NCBI GenBank assembly: GCA_903934035.1 | Contig: CAIZMK010000004.1 | Location: 1 to 38,383 of the forward strand | Source: an uncultured Methylococcaceae bacterium | GTDB lineage: Bacteria; Pseudomonadota; Gammaproteobacteria; Methylococcales; Methylomonadaceae | Length of the DNA stretch: 38,383 bases | Direction of reading: 5' to 3' | Part shown: positions 8,732 through 19,641 of the stretch, piece by piece | How positions within the stretch are numbered: the stretch's first letter is position 1 | Layout of the letters: each line of letters opens with the position of its first letter | Program-made: the position numbers and the translations under genes | Notes under the pieces: model-generated | Databases searched by the model: none | The model's input: only the letters and a program-made list of their open reading frames with translations | What the model was told of the DNA's origin: nothing

Positions 8732-10542
8732 TACCCTAAACTAGTCTCCAATACACGCCAGACTAAATCATCAAAATCAATGCCTGCCTGTTTTGCTGCC
8801 ATGGGTACTAAGCTATGATCAGTCATACCCGGCACAGTGTTAATTTCAATCAATTGATACTGTCCGTCTTCATCAAAAAACACATCAACTCTTGCCCATC
8901 CTTTAACGCCCAAGACTTTGCTAGATTTAGTAGCCAAGGTTCTCAAAAAGGATTCTTGCTCGTCATTCAAACCTGAGGGGCAATGATACTGGGTTGTTGT
9001 TGCATTATATTTTGCTTCATAATCATAAAAAACGTTCGGCGTTTCTACACGTATAACAGGAAGAGCTTCTCCATTTAATAGCGCAACGGTATATTCCTTC
9101 CCTGTAACCCAACTTTCGGCATAGACATCACACTGATAAGCCAGTGCAGTCTGTAAGGCCTTCTGTAGCTCATCACGCGAATTAGCTTTACTCATTCCTA
9201 TACTAGAGCCTTCTTGAGCAGGCTTGACTATGACAGGAAAGCCTAATTTTTCTATGCAGGCATCCAAATCACTCTCGCTCTGCAATAGAAACCACTGTGG
9301 TGTCACCAATCCAGAACCCTGCCAACATAATTTGGTGCGTAGCTTATCCATCGATAAGGCAGAAGCCATAACACCGCTACCGGTGTAAGGGATTCCCATC
9401 ACTTGTAGAACACCTTGTAGGACACCATCTTCACCGCCTCGGCCGTGCATTATATTGAAGACTCTATCTACTTTTATTTCAGCTAATGCATCAATTGCAC
9501 TTCCGGTAACATCAATGGCTATCGCATCGACGCCCTTACGTAGTAAAGCCTCATAAACAGCCTTTCCACTTCTTAATGAAACAGGTCTCTCTGCCGCCAT
9601 GCCCCCCATCAGAACAGCAACTCGACCGAATTTTTCAGGATTTTGTTGGGCGTCACTCATTTGAATTTCCTTCATTCGCTTACCTACCATACAAACTTCT
9701 GTTTGTAATTCAACACCTAGCTGTTCCTTCACTTGTTTTTGTACCAAATAAATTAAATCTTCTATATCTGCGGCGCTGGCATTATCAGTATTCACTATAA
9801 AATTGGCATGTTTCTCTGAAACGCTAGCACCACCTATTGCATAGCCTTTCAAACCTGCCTTCTCGATAAGTCTTGCCGCGTAATCACCTTCAGGATTTTT
9901 AAAAACAGACCCGCAGCTTGGTTGATTAGTAGGCTGAGTATTGGCTCTGTGTTCTAACAATGATTTTATTTTTTTCTGACTTGTTGCTGTATCACCTGAT
10001 TGTAATTGTAACTGGCAACTTAAAAACCATTCTTGATTCTCGCTTTGTACAGAACGATAACTAACATTAAAATCAACTGGATATCGACTACTAACGAGTC
10101 CAGAAGCATTGATCATTTCTACTTGCTTAACGATACCCCAAGTCTCTCCGCCAAAGGCTCCGGCATTCATTTTTAATGCGCCCCCCATAGTTCCTGGTAT
10201 GCCAGCTAAAAATTCCGCCCCAATTAATCCTTGTTCTGCACAATAGCGGGCTACATGAGCACATGGCACGCCCGCTTCTACATAGACGTTACGATCTTCT
10301 AACAGCCTCATTTCCTTAAGGCGACCTTTGGTATTAATAACTGTGCCAGCTATGCCGCCATCCCTAACCAATAAATTACTGCCTAATCCCATCCAAAATA
10401 CAGGCTCTTCATGTGGCAATGCTGCAATAAACTCACATAAATCTTGTTTATCAAAAGGGATATATAGCCTTTCTGCACAACCACCTACACGCCAACTCGT
10501 GTATTTAATCAACTTTTCATTAAGTAACAATTTACCTTTCAT
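8731..10542 (-). CDS. murB: MurB-Ddl in one ORF: UDP-N-acetylmuramate dehydrogenase (aa ~1-290) plus D-alanine--D-alanine ligase (aa ~295-603)
   Basis: MurB: TSWRVGGCAERL, GLGSNLLVRDGG, GIPGTMGGALKMNAGAFG, PSCGSVFKNP. Ddl: VLMGGMAAERPVSLRSG, HGRGGEDGVLQG, PYTGSG, VKPAQEGSSIGM, EINTVPGMTDHSL. No intervening stop in the provided translation. Confidence 0.95.
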   Translation of the reverse strand: MKGKLLLNEKLIKYTSWRVGGCAERLYIPFDKQDLCEFIAALPHEEPVFWMGLGSNLLVRDGGIAGTVINTKGRLKEMRLLEDRNVYVEAGVPCAHVARYCAEQGLIGAEFLAGIPGTMGGALKMNAGAFGGETWGIVKQVEMINASGLVSSRYPVDFNVSYRSVQSENQEWFLSCQLQLQSGDTATSQKKIKSLLEHRANTQPTNQPSCGSVFKNPEGDYAARLIEKAGLKGYAIGGASVSEKHANFIVNTDNASAADIEDLIYLVQKQVKEQLGVELQTEVCMVGKRMKEIQMSDAQQNPEKFGRVAVLMGGMAAERPVSLRSGKAVYEALLRKGVDAIAIDVTGSAIDALAEIKVDRVFNIMHGRGGEDGVLQGVLQVMGIPYTGSGVMASALSMDKLRTKLCWQGSGLVTPQWFLLQSESDLDACIEKLGFPVIVKPAQEGSSIGMSKANSRDELQKALQTALAYQCDVYAESWVTGKEYTVALLNGEALPVIRVETPNVFYDYEAKYNATTTQYHCPSGLNDEQESFLRTLATKSSKVLGVKGWARVDVFFDEDGQYQLIEINTVPGMTDHSLVPMAAKQAGIDFDDLVWRVLETSLG

Positions 10543-10544
10543 GC

Positions 10545-12005
10545 TTATTTATTCGAGGTTGAACTAACTCTTAATGCAATTTCATCTGCCAACAATTCTG
10601 GTAACTGAGTTGCTATATGCCCAACATTCCCTGCACCCATAGTCATGATCACATCATCAGGTTTTACTAAGCCTGCTAATATTTTAGGCAATTCCTTCCA
10701 ATCATCGACAAATACAGGATCAACTTGGCCACGCATACGAATAGCACGACTCAATGCTCGTCCATCAGCTCCAGTTATCACTGTTTCTCCGGCTGAATAA
10801 ACATCCAATAAAATTAACACATCTACTGTTGATAAAACGGATACGAAGTCTTCGAATAAATCGCGGGTACGTGTATATCTATGTGGTTGAAATATAATAA
10901 CTGAACGTCGTGTCGGCCAAGCTTGTCGCATTGCTTCTAAAGTAGCCGCTATCTCACGAGGATGATGGCCATAATCATCAACTAAAGTCAGTTTGCCATC
11001 ATCAATATCAAGATCTCCTTGAATTTGAAATCGCCGACCTACGCCTTTAAATGACTCTAAACTTCTAATTATGGCTTCATCAGCAACCCCAAGTTTGGTT
11101 GCAACAGCAATAGCGGCAAGTGAATTCAACATGTTATGCCAGCCAGGCATATTTAATGTCACAGTCAAAGGGGGGAACTCTCCCCAACGAATGACTGTAA
11201 ATATTGAATGCATGCCGATCTGTTTAATGTCGACAGCCCTAATGTCAGCATCTGCATGGACACCATAGGTTATAACTGGCTTAGACAATTCAGGTAAAAT
11301 TTCTCTTATGCCCTCATCGTCCAAACACATCACGGCTAAACCATAAAAGGGTAGGTGATGTAAAAATTCTAGAAAAGTCTCTTTTAATCGTTGATAACTA
11401 TTGTGATAGGTCTCCATGTGGTCTTGATCTATATTGGTGACCACCGCTATCATAGGCTGGAGATATAAAAACGAAGCATCACTCTCATCAGCCTCAGCAA
11501 CTAAATAATTCCCCAATCCTAACTTTGCATTACTACCCGCACTATTTAAACGACCACCAATAACAAATGTTGGATCAAGACCACCCTCAGCCATTATGCT
11601 GGCAGTTAAACTGGTTGTTGTGGTTTTTCCATGGGTACCCGCTACCGCTATTCCAAATCGAAAACGCATCAATTCAGCCAACATTTCGGCTCTTGGAATG
11701 ACGGGAATTCTATTTATATAAGCTTGGTCAATTTCTTCGTTACTTCGATCGATTGCTGTTGATACCACCACCACATCAACCTTAGTAACATTTTCACGGC
11801 GATGACCAATTCTAATGGTCAGTCCTAAATCAGCTAGTCTTTTTGTAACTGCACTTTCTTTAATATCCGAACCCGATATGGTGTAACCTAAATTTGCTAA
11901 TACTTCTGCAATACCACTCATACCGGTACCACCAATACCAACAAAATGTATGCGTTTGATATTGCCAAGTGTTGAAGCAATATGGACACTATTTGGAGTT
12001 TTCAT
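10545..12005 (-). CDS. murC: UDP-N-acetylmuramate--L-alanine ligase
   Basis: [40 protein letters not shown]; the ATG at 12003-12005 overlaps the murG stop (ATGA). Confidence 0.97.
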   Translation of the reverse strand: MKTPNSVHIASTLGNIKRIHFVGIGGTGMSGIAEVLANLGYTISGSDIKESAVTKRLADLGLTIRIGHRRENVTKVDVVVVSTAIDRSNEEIDQAYINRIPVIPRAEMLAELMRFRFGIAVAGTHGKTTTTSLTASIMAEGGLDPTFVIGGRLNSAGSNAKLGLGNYLVAEADESDASFLYLQPMIAVVTNIDQDHMETYHNSYQRLKETFLEFLHHLPFYGLAVMCLDDEGIREILPELSKPVITYGVHADADIRAVDIKQIGMHSIFTVIRWGEFPPLTVTLNMPGWHNMLNSLAAIAVATKLGVADEAIIRSLESFKGVGRRFQIQGDLDIDDGKLTLVDDYGHHPREIAATLEAMRQAWPTRRSVIIFQPHRYTRTRDLFEDFVSVLSTVDVLILLDVYSAGETVITGADGRALSRAIRMRGQVDPVFVDDWKELPKILAGLVKPDDVIMTMGAGNVGHIATQLPELLADEIALRVSSTSNK

Positions 12006-13078
12006 CTTTCTGCCTCTGCGTTGCAATAACTTGCAACAAGTTCCGTAGCATCTAAACGTGCTAATTGTTGGGTCGCAACTTGCATTAAACTAGCTTTATT
12101 AAGTATTTCTAAAATGTACTCAGTTAATACTTCTGGATTTAAATCACACTGTTTTAATAGTAGGGCTGCACCATTATCTGTTAAATAACGCGCATTAGCC
12201 GTTTGATGATCATCAATAGCCGTTGGTAATGGTATAAATATCGCTGGCAATCCCATTGCAGACACTTCACTTACTGTCATCGCTCCAGCTCTACAAACTA
12301 TTAAATCTGCCCATTGATAGGCCTCTACCATATCTCCTATAAAAGCAGAGGTTTTTGCTTCAATATCTAAGGTCTCATAACGATTTTTAACCTGTGATAA
12401 CTGTACTTCACCAGTCTGATGAATAATTTTTACGGCTATTGCTTTAGCTTTTATTGCTACAAAATTTGCAATGGCTTCAGGGACAATATTGTTTAATATT
12501 TGGGCACCTTGACTGCCACCAACAATCAAAATTCTTAGTTCATTTTCTATCTGTCTACGTTTTATTCCCGAAGCCAATATAAAAGATTTTCTCAGAGGAT
12601 TGCCCGTGTTTTTTGCATCGACTTTAGTTTTAAAACTATTTGGGAATGCTTGTAAAACTTGATTAGAAATCTTAGCGAGTAAGCGATTTGTTGTCCCTGG
12701 AATTCTATTTTGTTCGTGAATAACCAAGGGGATTCCTAATAGTCTTGCCATTAAGCCACCTGGTGCTGCAACATACCCACCCATACCCAACACAACATCT
12801 GGTTTACGCTTGCGTAATATGCTAATGGCTTGTACACAGGCTTTAAACAAAATAGCTATAGCTACTATTTTTGAGACTAAACCCTTGCCACGAATACCTG
12901 CAATCGATAGCCAGTCGATTTCGATGCCACTTTCTGGCACTACTCGACTTTCTATTCCCTTATGCGTACCTAGCCAACTAACATGCCAGCCTTGTTCTTT
13001 TAAGAACTCCGCTACCGCTAATGCTGGAAAAACATGGCCACCGGTACCGCCGGCCATGATGACTATACGTTTATCCAT
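12002..13078 (-). CDS. murG: UDP-GlcNAc:undecaprenyl-PP-MurNAc-pentapeptide GlcNAc transferase
   Basis: [46 protein letters not shown]. Confidence 0.97.
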   Translation of the reverse strand: MDKRIVIMAGGTGGHVFPALAVAEFLKEQGWHVSWLGTHKGIESRVVPESGIEIDWLSIAGIRGKGLVSKIVAIAILFKACVQAISILRKRKPDVVLGMGGYVAAPGGLMARLLGIPLVIHEQNRIPGTTNRLLAKISNQVLQAFPNSFKTKVDAKNTGNPLRKSFILASGIKRRQIENELRILIVGGSQGAQILNNIVPEAIANFVAIKAKAIAVKIIHQTGEVQLSQVKNRYETLDIEAKTSAFIGDMVEAYQWADLIVCRAGAMTVSEVSAMGLPAIFIPLPTAIDDHQTANARYLTDNGAALLLKQCDLNPEVLTEYILEILNKASLMQVATQQLARLDATELVASYCNAEAER

Positions 13079-14238
13079 TTCGACTTTTCTTTGGGAAGAT
13101 TAGCATTTATTTCAGTGACTTCACTATGCACACGAAACAATAAAGCAACAGCACAACACATTATCATCATACTGCCACCGCCATAACTCATTAGTGGCAA
13201 CGTCAGTCCTTTGGTGGGCAAAATACCCATATTCACGCCCATATTCACAAATGATTGAAAACCAAACCAAATGCCGAGACCATAGGCAATATAAGCAGAA
13301 AACTGCTCCCCAGCTTTTTCAGCGGCCATGGCAATCTTGAAGGTACGCCAAACCAATAGAGAAAATAAACTAATAACGGTAAGTACACCCAACAAACCTA
13401 ACTCTTCAGCAATGACTGAAAATAAAAAGTCGGTATGAGCCTCAGGTAAATAATAGAGTTTTTCTATTCCACTACCTAGGCCTACTCCAAACCATTCACC
13501 ACGCCCAAATGATATTAGCGCATGGACTAATTGATAACCAGAGTCCTTGGCATCGGCCCATGGATCCATAAAACTGGTTACGCGTTTCAAACGATAGGGT
13601 GCAAAAATAACCAGTAGAGTTGCAAGAGTTGCCACAAAAGTAAGTAACATAATAAATTGTGATAACCTTGCACCCGCTAAAAACATAATGCCCATTGCTA
13701 TTATCAATATTACAACTGCGGAGCCAAAATCTGGTTCCATTAATAGCAACAAACTAGTCACTGAAAATAAAAACAAAGGCTTTACTAAACCAAGAGCAGA
13801 CTCTCGTATCGATTTCTGATGTCGAGTCACATAACCGGCCATATAAATAACTGCAAAATATTTAACGAGCTCTGAGACTTGAATCCGCATGCCTCCTAAG
13901 GAAAGCCATCGAGTACTGCCATTAACTTTTACGCCAAGCCCTGGTATTAGTACTATTACTAACAATACTAATCCCGCTATAAACAGCCACTGCCCCGATT
14001 TCTGCCACGTATTAATCGGTGTTAGAGCAATACCACAGCCTAAAAAAAGACCAAGTCCTATGTGTATTGATTGCCTTATTGGATAATGAAAGCTATTCTC
14101 AGTCACTTTCGTTCCTAAATGTAATGATGATGATGCAACCATAACGTAGCCAATAAACAATAAACTCGAACAGATTAAGACCAATATTGGGTCATAATGA
14201 AATCGTCCTAGTTTCGAGCCTTTTGTTGAAAAATTCAC
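13063..14238 (-). CDS. ftsW: Peptidoglycan polymerase FtsW (SEDS family)
   Basis: Polytopic; STRWLSLGGMRIQVSELVK, GILPTKGLTLPLMSYGGGS. Confidence 0.96.
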   Translation of the reverse strand: MNFSTKGSKLGRFHYDPILVLICSSLLFIGYVMVASSSLHLGTKVTENSFHYPIRQSIHIGLGLFLGCGIALTPINTWQKSGQWLFIAGLVLLVIVLIPGLGVKVNGSTRWLSLGGMRIQVSELVKYFAVIYMAGYVTRHQKSIRESALGLVKPLFLFSVTSLLLLMEPDFGSAVVILIIAMGIMFLAGARLSQFIMLLTFVATLATLLVIFAPYRLKRVTSFMDPWADAKDSGYQLVHALISFGRGEWFGVGLGSGIEKLYYLPEAHTDFLFSVIAEELGLLGVLTVISLFSLLVWRTFKIAMAAEKAGEQFSAYIAYGLGIWFGFQSFVNMGVNMGILPTKGLTLPLMSYGGGSMMIMCCAVALLFRVHSEVTEINANLPKEKSKWINV

Positions 14239-15611
14239 TTAAGCAAACCCAAAACGGCTTTAGAAAACTGATTGCCTCTATCTTGATAACTCTTATATTG
14301 ATCTAGGCTAGCGCATGCGGGAGACAACAATACACAGTCCCCAGACTTTGCTAATTCTGCACAAATACTGACAGCCTTAGGCATATTTTCTGCGTTATAA
14401 ACTGGAATGGATTGATCTAATGATTGTTTTATTAATCCAGCATCTTTACCGATTAATACAACATGCTTGGCTTTATCCTTAATAATAGGCGCTAATTCAT
14501 TCATGTCAGCACCTTTTGCATCGCCACCAGCAATTAGAATAACTTTACTATCGTAACCTTGTAATGCTGCAATACACGCACCGATATTGGTAGCTTTTGA
14601 ATCATTGACCCATGTCACTCCGGCTATTTGAGCAACACGCTGCATACGATGATCTAAACCTTTAAACTTTTTAAGTGCCACACACATGGCTTGCTGATCT
14701 AAACCAATCGCCTTTCCCAACGCCATCGCAGCAAGCGCATTAGCGACATTATGCCTACCTTCCAAAGGAAGCTCTGATATTGGCATTAAAGGTTGGTTTA
14801 GGTGCATCATGTATTCAGCACCTTCTTTATAAGCAAGGCAAAAATCAGCTTTTTCCTTAATTGAAAACGTTATGGTTGTCCTTGCTGTTTCTGTCATCGC
14901 ATCTACAACAGGATCATCAACGTTAATGACCATAACGCCGTTTCCATTAAAGACACGATTTTTGCTTTGACCATATTCAACCATATCGACATGACGGTCT
15001 AAATGGTCTGCTGAAACATTTAGTACCGTTGCAGCAACCGCATTCAAGCAAGTGGTTCTTTCTAATTGAAAGCTTGAAAGCTCTAGCACATATAATTCAG
15101 CATCCTTTCCTAATAAATCTAAAGCTGGGGTACCTAAATTACCTCCGACTCCAACTTGTTTACCATTACACTCAGCCATTTCACCTAACATGGTAGTGAC
15201 TGTACTTTTACCATTTGAGCCTGTAATAGCTATGATTGGCTCATTAACTGAGCAAGCTAACAAATCAATATCGCTAATAACTTTTGAACCATTTGCAATT
15301 GCTTTAACAATTGATTTTTCAGTTAAGGCAACACCTGGGCTCACTACCAAATGAGTCGCTACTTTAAAAGCTGCTTCATCAAAGCCGCCGGTAAATACTG
15401 GTGTATCAGGCATACTTTGCAAAAATTCATCTAGTAAAGGTGGCTTGTCTCGACTATCTGTTATAGCAAACCTAAATCCCAGTTTTTGTAAATAATGTGC
15501 AACAGAAATTCCAGTAGTGCCCAAGCCAACTACCAATATTTTGGCATTGCTTGGATCCATAGCTAATTTCTTTTTTAATGAATGTAGTATTGCCGCACTA
15601 TCCATTTTCAT
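14235..15611 (-). CDS. murD: UDP-N-acetylmuramoylalanine--D-glutamate ligase
   Basis: LVVGLGTTGISVAHYL, ITGSNGKSTVTTML, WVNDSKATN. Confidence 0.96.
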   Translation of the reverse strand: MKMDSAAILHSLKKKLAMDPSNAKILVVGLGTTGISVAHYLQKLGFRFAITDSRDKPPLLDEFLQSMPDTPVFTGGFDEAAFKVATHLVVSPGVALTEKSIVKAIANGSKVISDIDLLACSVNEPIIAITGSNGKSTVTTMLGEMAECNGKQVGVGGNLGTPALDLLGKDAELYVLELSSFQLERTTCLNAVAATVLNVSADHLDRHVDMVEYGQSKNRVFNGNGVMVINVDDPVVDAMTETARTTITFSIKEKADFCLAYKEGAEYMMHLNQPLMPISELPLEGRHNVANALAAMALGKAIGLDQQAMCVALKKFKGLDHRMQRVAQIAGVTWVNDSKATNIGACIAALQGYDSKVILIAGGDAKGADMNELAPIIKDKAKHVVLIGKDAGLIKQSLDQSIPVYNAENMPKAVSICAELAKSGDCVLLSPACASLDQYKSYQDRGNQFSKAVLGLLK

Positions 15612-15665
15612 CTCTTTAACTCATAGCAATCATAATTTGAGAGCGATAACCATTGAACATAATGA

Positions 15666-16748
15666 CTACCTTAGTTTTAAAGTGGCTAATCCAATTAACA
15701 CTAAAATTACAGTAATAATCCAAAACCTTACTATTACACGCGGTTCTGGCCAGCCTTTCAATTCAAAATGATGGTGTATAGGCGCCATACGAAACACCCG
15801 TTTTCCGGTTAACTTATACGAAGCAACCTGAATAATGACTGAAACTGTTTCCATAACAAAAACACCTCCCATAATCATTAATACAATTTCTTGCCTTACT
15901 AAAACTGCCAATACACCTAAAGCTGCACCTAAGGCTAGGGCACCAACATCACCCATGAATACCATTGCGGGATAAGTGTTAAACCATAAAAAACCTAGCC
16001 CTGCACCCACTAAAGCGGCACAAAATACAATAAGTTCTCCGGCATTGGGTAAATAAGGAATGGCTAAATATTCTGAAAAAGCCACATGTCCTGATAAATA
16101 AGCAAATATACCTAAACCTGCGGCAACCATTACGGTTGGCATAATCGCTAAACCATCAAGCCCATCAGTCAAATTAACTGCATTGCTTGTTCCAACAATT
16201 ACAAAATACGTTAATACGATATAAGTCCAACCCATATCCAGCATAATGTCCTTAAAGAACGGCACAATGAATTGAGTTTCTGCAGGCAATAGGGCTGAAT
16301 TATATAAAAATAACGCGGCTGTTAAGCCAATAATTGATTGAGCTAAATATTTTGCTTTTGCTGACAAACCATCGCTATTTCTTTCAATAACCTTTCGATA
16401 ATCATCAATAAAACCGATAACACCGTACCCCATTGTTACTAACAAAATAACCCATATATATCGATTAGATAAATCAGCCCATAGTAAGGTACTAATAGCA
16501 ATAGCAACCAGTATTAGTGCGCCGCCCATTGTAGGTGTGCCAGATTTCTCATAATGCGATTGCGGTCCTAATTCACGAATACTTTGTCCAATTTTCCTAT
16601 TACTTAGCTTTCTGATCATTGTTGGCCCGATCATAAAAGATATCAGTAGCGACGTTAAAGCGCCAAGAATGGCTCGAAAAGTTAAATAATGGAATACCCG
16701 AAATCCACCATCAAAACTCATTAAATAATCTGCAAAATAAAGTAACAT
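15666..16748 (-). CDS. mraY: Phospho-N-acetylmuramoyl-pentapeptide transferase
   Basis: [54 protein letters not shown]. Confidence 0.98.
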   Translation of the reverse strand: MLLYFADYLMSFDGGFRVFHYLTFRAILGALTSLLISFMIGPTMIRKLSNRKIGQSIRELGPQSHYEKSGTPTMGGALILVAIAISTLLWADLSNRYIWVILLVTMGYGVIGFIDDYRKVIERNSDGLSAKAKYLAQSIIGLTAALFLYNSALLPAETQFIVPFFKDIMLDMGWTYIVLTYFVIVGTSNAVNLTDGLDGLAIMPTVMVAAGLGIFAYLSGHVAFSEYLAIPYLPNAGELIVFCAALVGAGLGFLWFNTYPAMVFMGDVGALALGAALGVLAVLVRQEIVLMIMGGVFVMETVSVIIQVASYKLTGKRVFRMAPIHHHFELKGWPEPRVIVRFWIITVILVLIGLATLKLR

Positions 16749-16751
16749 CGT

Positions 16752-18140
16752 TTAATTCCTGAAATCATCTACTAAAGCAGCCACTACAGTTTCCATGTGC
16801 TGTGCTCTTGAACCTTTAACTAAAATGGTTTCATCACCTTTTAATTCTTGTTTTAATGCTGTAATTAAATCTTGTTGCTGTTCAAAATAAGTAGCTCCTT
16901 CACCAAAAGCTTCTACTGTATTTTTGCAATCTGCGCCGACTGCCATCAATCTTTCAACACCACTAGATTTAATCAGCGCCCCTAGTTCTTTATGCATTTT
17001 TGGACTATTTGGTCCTAGTTCACCAAAGGCACCTAAAACTAACCATGATTTACCGTTGATATTTGCTAATACATCAAGAGCAACTTTCAACGAAGACGAA
17101 TTTGCATTATAGGTATCATTTATTATGATTGCTCCCGTGCGACTAACTAAGGGCTGTAATCTTCCAGTTACGGGAACTATACTTTCCAGACCTTGCTTAA
17201 TCTGCTCTAAATTAAGTCCCAAGGCTAAGCTTGCCGCTGATGCCGCCAAAGCATTGATAACATTATGTCGTCCAGCTAGTTTCAAGGTAATACCAACTGA
17301 ACCTTGATTCGTGTTTAATTCAAATTGTGTGATAAAAGTTTTATTATTAACATCTTCTTTGATTGCATTGGCTGTTACATCAGCTCCTGCATTTAAACCA
17401 AAAGACACTGTACTTCTATTGGCTGCGACTGACTTCCAATAGGCAAAATACTCATCATCATGATTGATAATTGCAGTACCTGTCTTTTTCAAGGTTTCTA
17501 TAATTTCGCCTTTGGCTTTTGCAACGCCATCAAGACTTCCAAAACCAGCGAGATGAGCAGCACCAGCATTAGTAATAATCACTACATCAGCCCTTGCATA
17601 GTGACTAGTATAGGCAATTTCTCTAGCATGATTTGCGCCCATTTCTATAACGGCATATCGATGCTGCTCATTTAACTCCAATAAAGTTAGAGGCACACCA
17701 ATATCATTATTTAGATTTCCTTGGGTAAACAAAATGGGATCATTAATAGCTAATATAGCTGCGAGCATTTCCTTTACAGTTGTTTTACCGTTACTTCCGG
17801 TCACTCCAATCACTGAAAGAGCTCGATTACTATCTTCATTAATAGAATTTCGCCATTCTCCTGCTAATTCAGCTAATGCTAATCGAGTATCTTTAACTAT
17901 GATTTGTGGCAACTTAGTTTCAGTTTCTTTTTCCACAACAACAGCACAAGCACCAGCATTGGTTGCTTGCTCTACAAACTGGTGACCATCAAAAACATGT
18001 CCTTTAATTGCAATATAAAGTTGATCAGGCTTAATTGTACGAGTATTAATGCTGACAGATTCAATAGCACTGTCTTGGCCTATCAAATTGCCCTGCATAG
18101 CTTTAGCGCAGTCACTTAGCATCATTTTCATGCTATCCAT
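16752..18140 (-). CDS. murF: UDP-N-acetylmuramoyl-tripeptide--D-alanyl-D-alanine ligase
   Basis: GVTGSNGKTTVKEMLAAIL, VIEMGANHAREI, INDTYNANSSSL. Confidence 0.96.
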   Translation of the reverse strand: MDSMKMMLSDCAKAMQGNLIGQDSAIESVSINTRTIKPDQLYIAIKGHVFDGHQFVEQATNAGACAVVVEKETETKLPQIIVKDTRLALAELAGEWRNSINEDSNRALSVIGVTGSNGKTTVKEMLAAILAINDPILFTQGNLNNDIGVPLTLLELNEQHRYAVIEMGANHAREIAYTSHYARADVVIITNAGAAHLAGFGSLDGVAKAKGEIIETLKKTGTAIINHDDEYFAYWKSVAANRSTVSFGLNAGADVTANAIKEDVNNKTFITQFELNTNQGSVGITLKLAGRHNVINALAASAASLALGLNLEQIKQGLESIVPVTGRLQPLVSRTGAIIINDTYNANSSSLKVALDVLANINGKSWLVLGAFGELGPNSPKMHKELGALIKSSGVERLMAVGADCKNTVEAFGEGATYFEQQQDLITALKQELKGDETILVKGSRAQHMETVVAALVDDFRN

Positions 18141-19635
18141 TCCTCGTTCTTAATTCATCATTAATAACTAGGCTATCGCTGAAATCAAATCGAACTCCAT
18201 TAACTTCCTGATAATGTTCATGACCCTTGCCGGCAACAACAATACAATCTTTTGCTGATGCTCTAGCTAATACGCTTTGTATTGCTTGTGTTCTATTTTG
18301 AATGATCTCAACTTTACAATGAGTAATCGAATCGCCAACACTTACACAGCCCTTTAATATTTGATTAACAATATCTAAGGCGTTTTCAAATCTAGGGTTG
18401 TCATCGGTAATAATGGCATGATTAGCTCTTTCAGAAGCAATTCGCCCCATTTGTGGACGCTTACCTTTATCCCTATCGCCTCCGCAACCAAACACTACCC
18501 ATAAAGCTTGGGTACAATGCTTTTTGGCACTCGCTAAAACTTTGTCTAAAGCATCTGGAGTATGAGCATAATCAACAAAGATCAAAGGATCACCTTGACC
18601 ACCCAAGCGCTCCATGCGACCTGTTATGGGCTTTATATTAGCTAATCTTTTTATAGCTTCAGACTCAGCTACCCCAATTGCTAACATGGTTGTGAAAACT
18701 GCCATTACATTTTCCACATTAAAATCACCATAAAGGGGAATTTTTATCCTATGTTTATTGCCTAGGCTATTCAGATCAAATTCGATGCCTTCATTTGTAT
18801 TCAATATGTTTTCTGCACTAGTACAGCTACAACCTAAGCGTTTTTTTCCCTTAACACTATGACCCCATATTTCAACATTTTCTGGCACGGCTGCGATAAT
18901 TTGATTACTAAATTCATCATCTAGATTGACTACTACAAAAGCTAATCCAGGAGTATTTAATAACAACAACTTAGCTTGCAAATAAGCTTCCATCGTGCCG
19001 TGATAATCTAGATGATCTCGGCTTATATTAGTGTATATAGCACCTTTAAATGCTACGCCATTAATCCGCCCTTGGTCCAATCCATGTGATGAAACCTCCA
19101 TTGCCACTACTTTCTTCTGCGCGTTTAAAAGCTCTGCCAGAATTCTTTGTATTTCAAGCGCATCTGGCGTGGTATTGTGTGTTTTCTGTAGGTTATTTAA
19201 TTCTCCCCAGCCCAATGTTCCTATGATGCCGCAATCATCTAACATTTGGCTTAAAAATTGGCTACAGGAAGTTTTGCCATTGGTTCCAGTTATCCCAATA
19301 ACGTTCATTTGTTTCGAGGGATTCTTATAAAAACGAGCAGCCATATAACCTATCTTCTCTGTCAGCTCATCTACTGCAATCATAGGGATATGAGTTATAT
19401 GCTCGGCCAATGAAGAACCATTACCCGCAGGGTCGTAAATAATTGCACATGTTCCATTATTTATTGCCTGATCAACATAAGCCATACCATGCTGCTTAGA
19501 TCCTGCTAAAGCTATAAAGACATAACCTTCTTTAATGTCACGACTATTTAATGCTAGGCCGACAATGGGATTATTGGCAAACTCACTTGTTTCAATATTT
19601 GAAACCCAATCTTTTAAAAGCTCTTTTAATGTCAT
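18133..19635 (-). CDS. murE: UDP-N-acetylmuramoyl-L-alanyl-D-glutamate--2,6-diaminopimelate ligase
   Basis: GITGTNGKTSCSQFL, VAMEVSSHGLDQGR, VDYAHTPDAL, TDDNPRFE (DNPR, meso-DAP type). Confidence 0.96.
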   Translation of the reverse strand: MTLKELLKDWVSNIETSEFANNPIVGLALNSRDIKEGYVFIALAGSKQHGMAYVDQAINNGTCAIIYDPAGNGSSLAEHITHIPMIAVDELTEKIGYMAARFYKNPSKQMNVIGITGTNGKTSCSQFLSQMLDDCGIIGTLGWGELNNLQKTHNTTPDALEIQRILAELLNAQKKVVAMEVSSHGLDQGRINGVAFKGAIYTNISRDHLDYHGTMEAYLQAKLLLLNTPGLAFVVVNLDDEFSNQIIAAVPENVEIWGHSVKGKKRLGCSCTSAENILNTNEGIEFDLNSLGNKHRIKIPLYGDFNVENVMAVFTTMLAIGVAESEAIKRLANIKPITGRMERLGGQGDPLIFVDYAHTPDALDKVLASAKKHCTQALWVVFGCGGDRDKGKRPQMGRIASERANHAIITDDNPRFENALDIVNQILKGCVSVGDSITHCKVEIIQNRTQAIQSVLARASAKDCIVVAGKGHEHYQEVNGVRFDFSDSLVINDELRTRNG

Positions 19636-19641
19636 ATAGAA

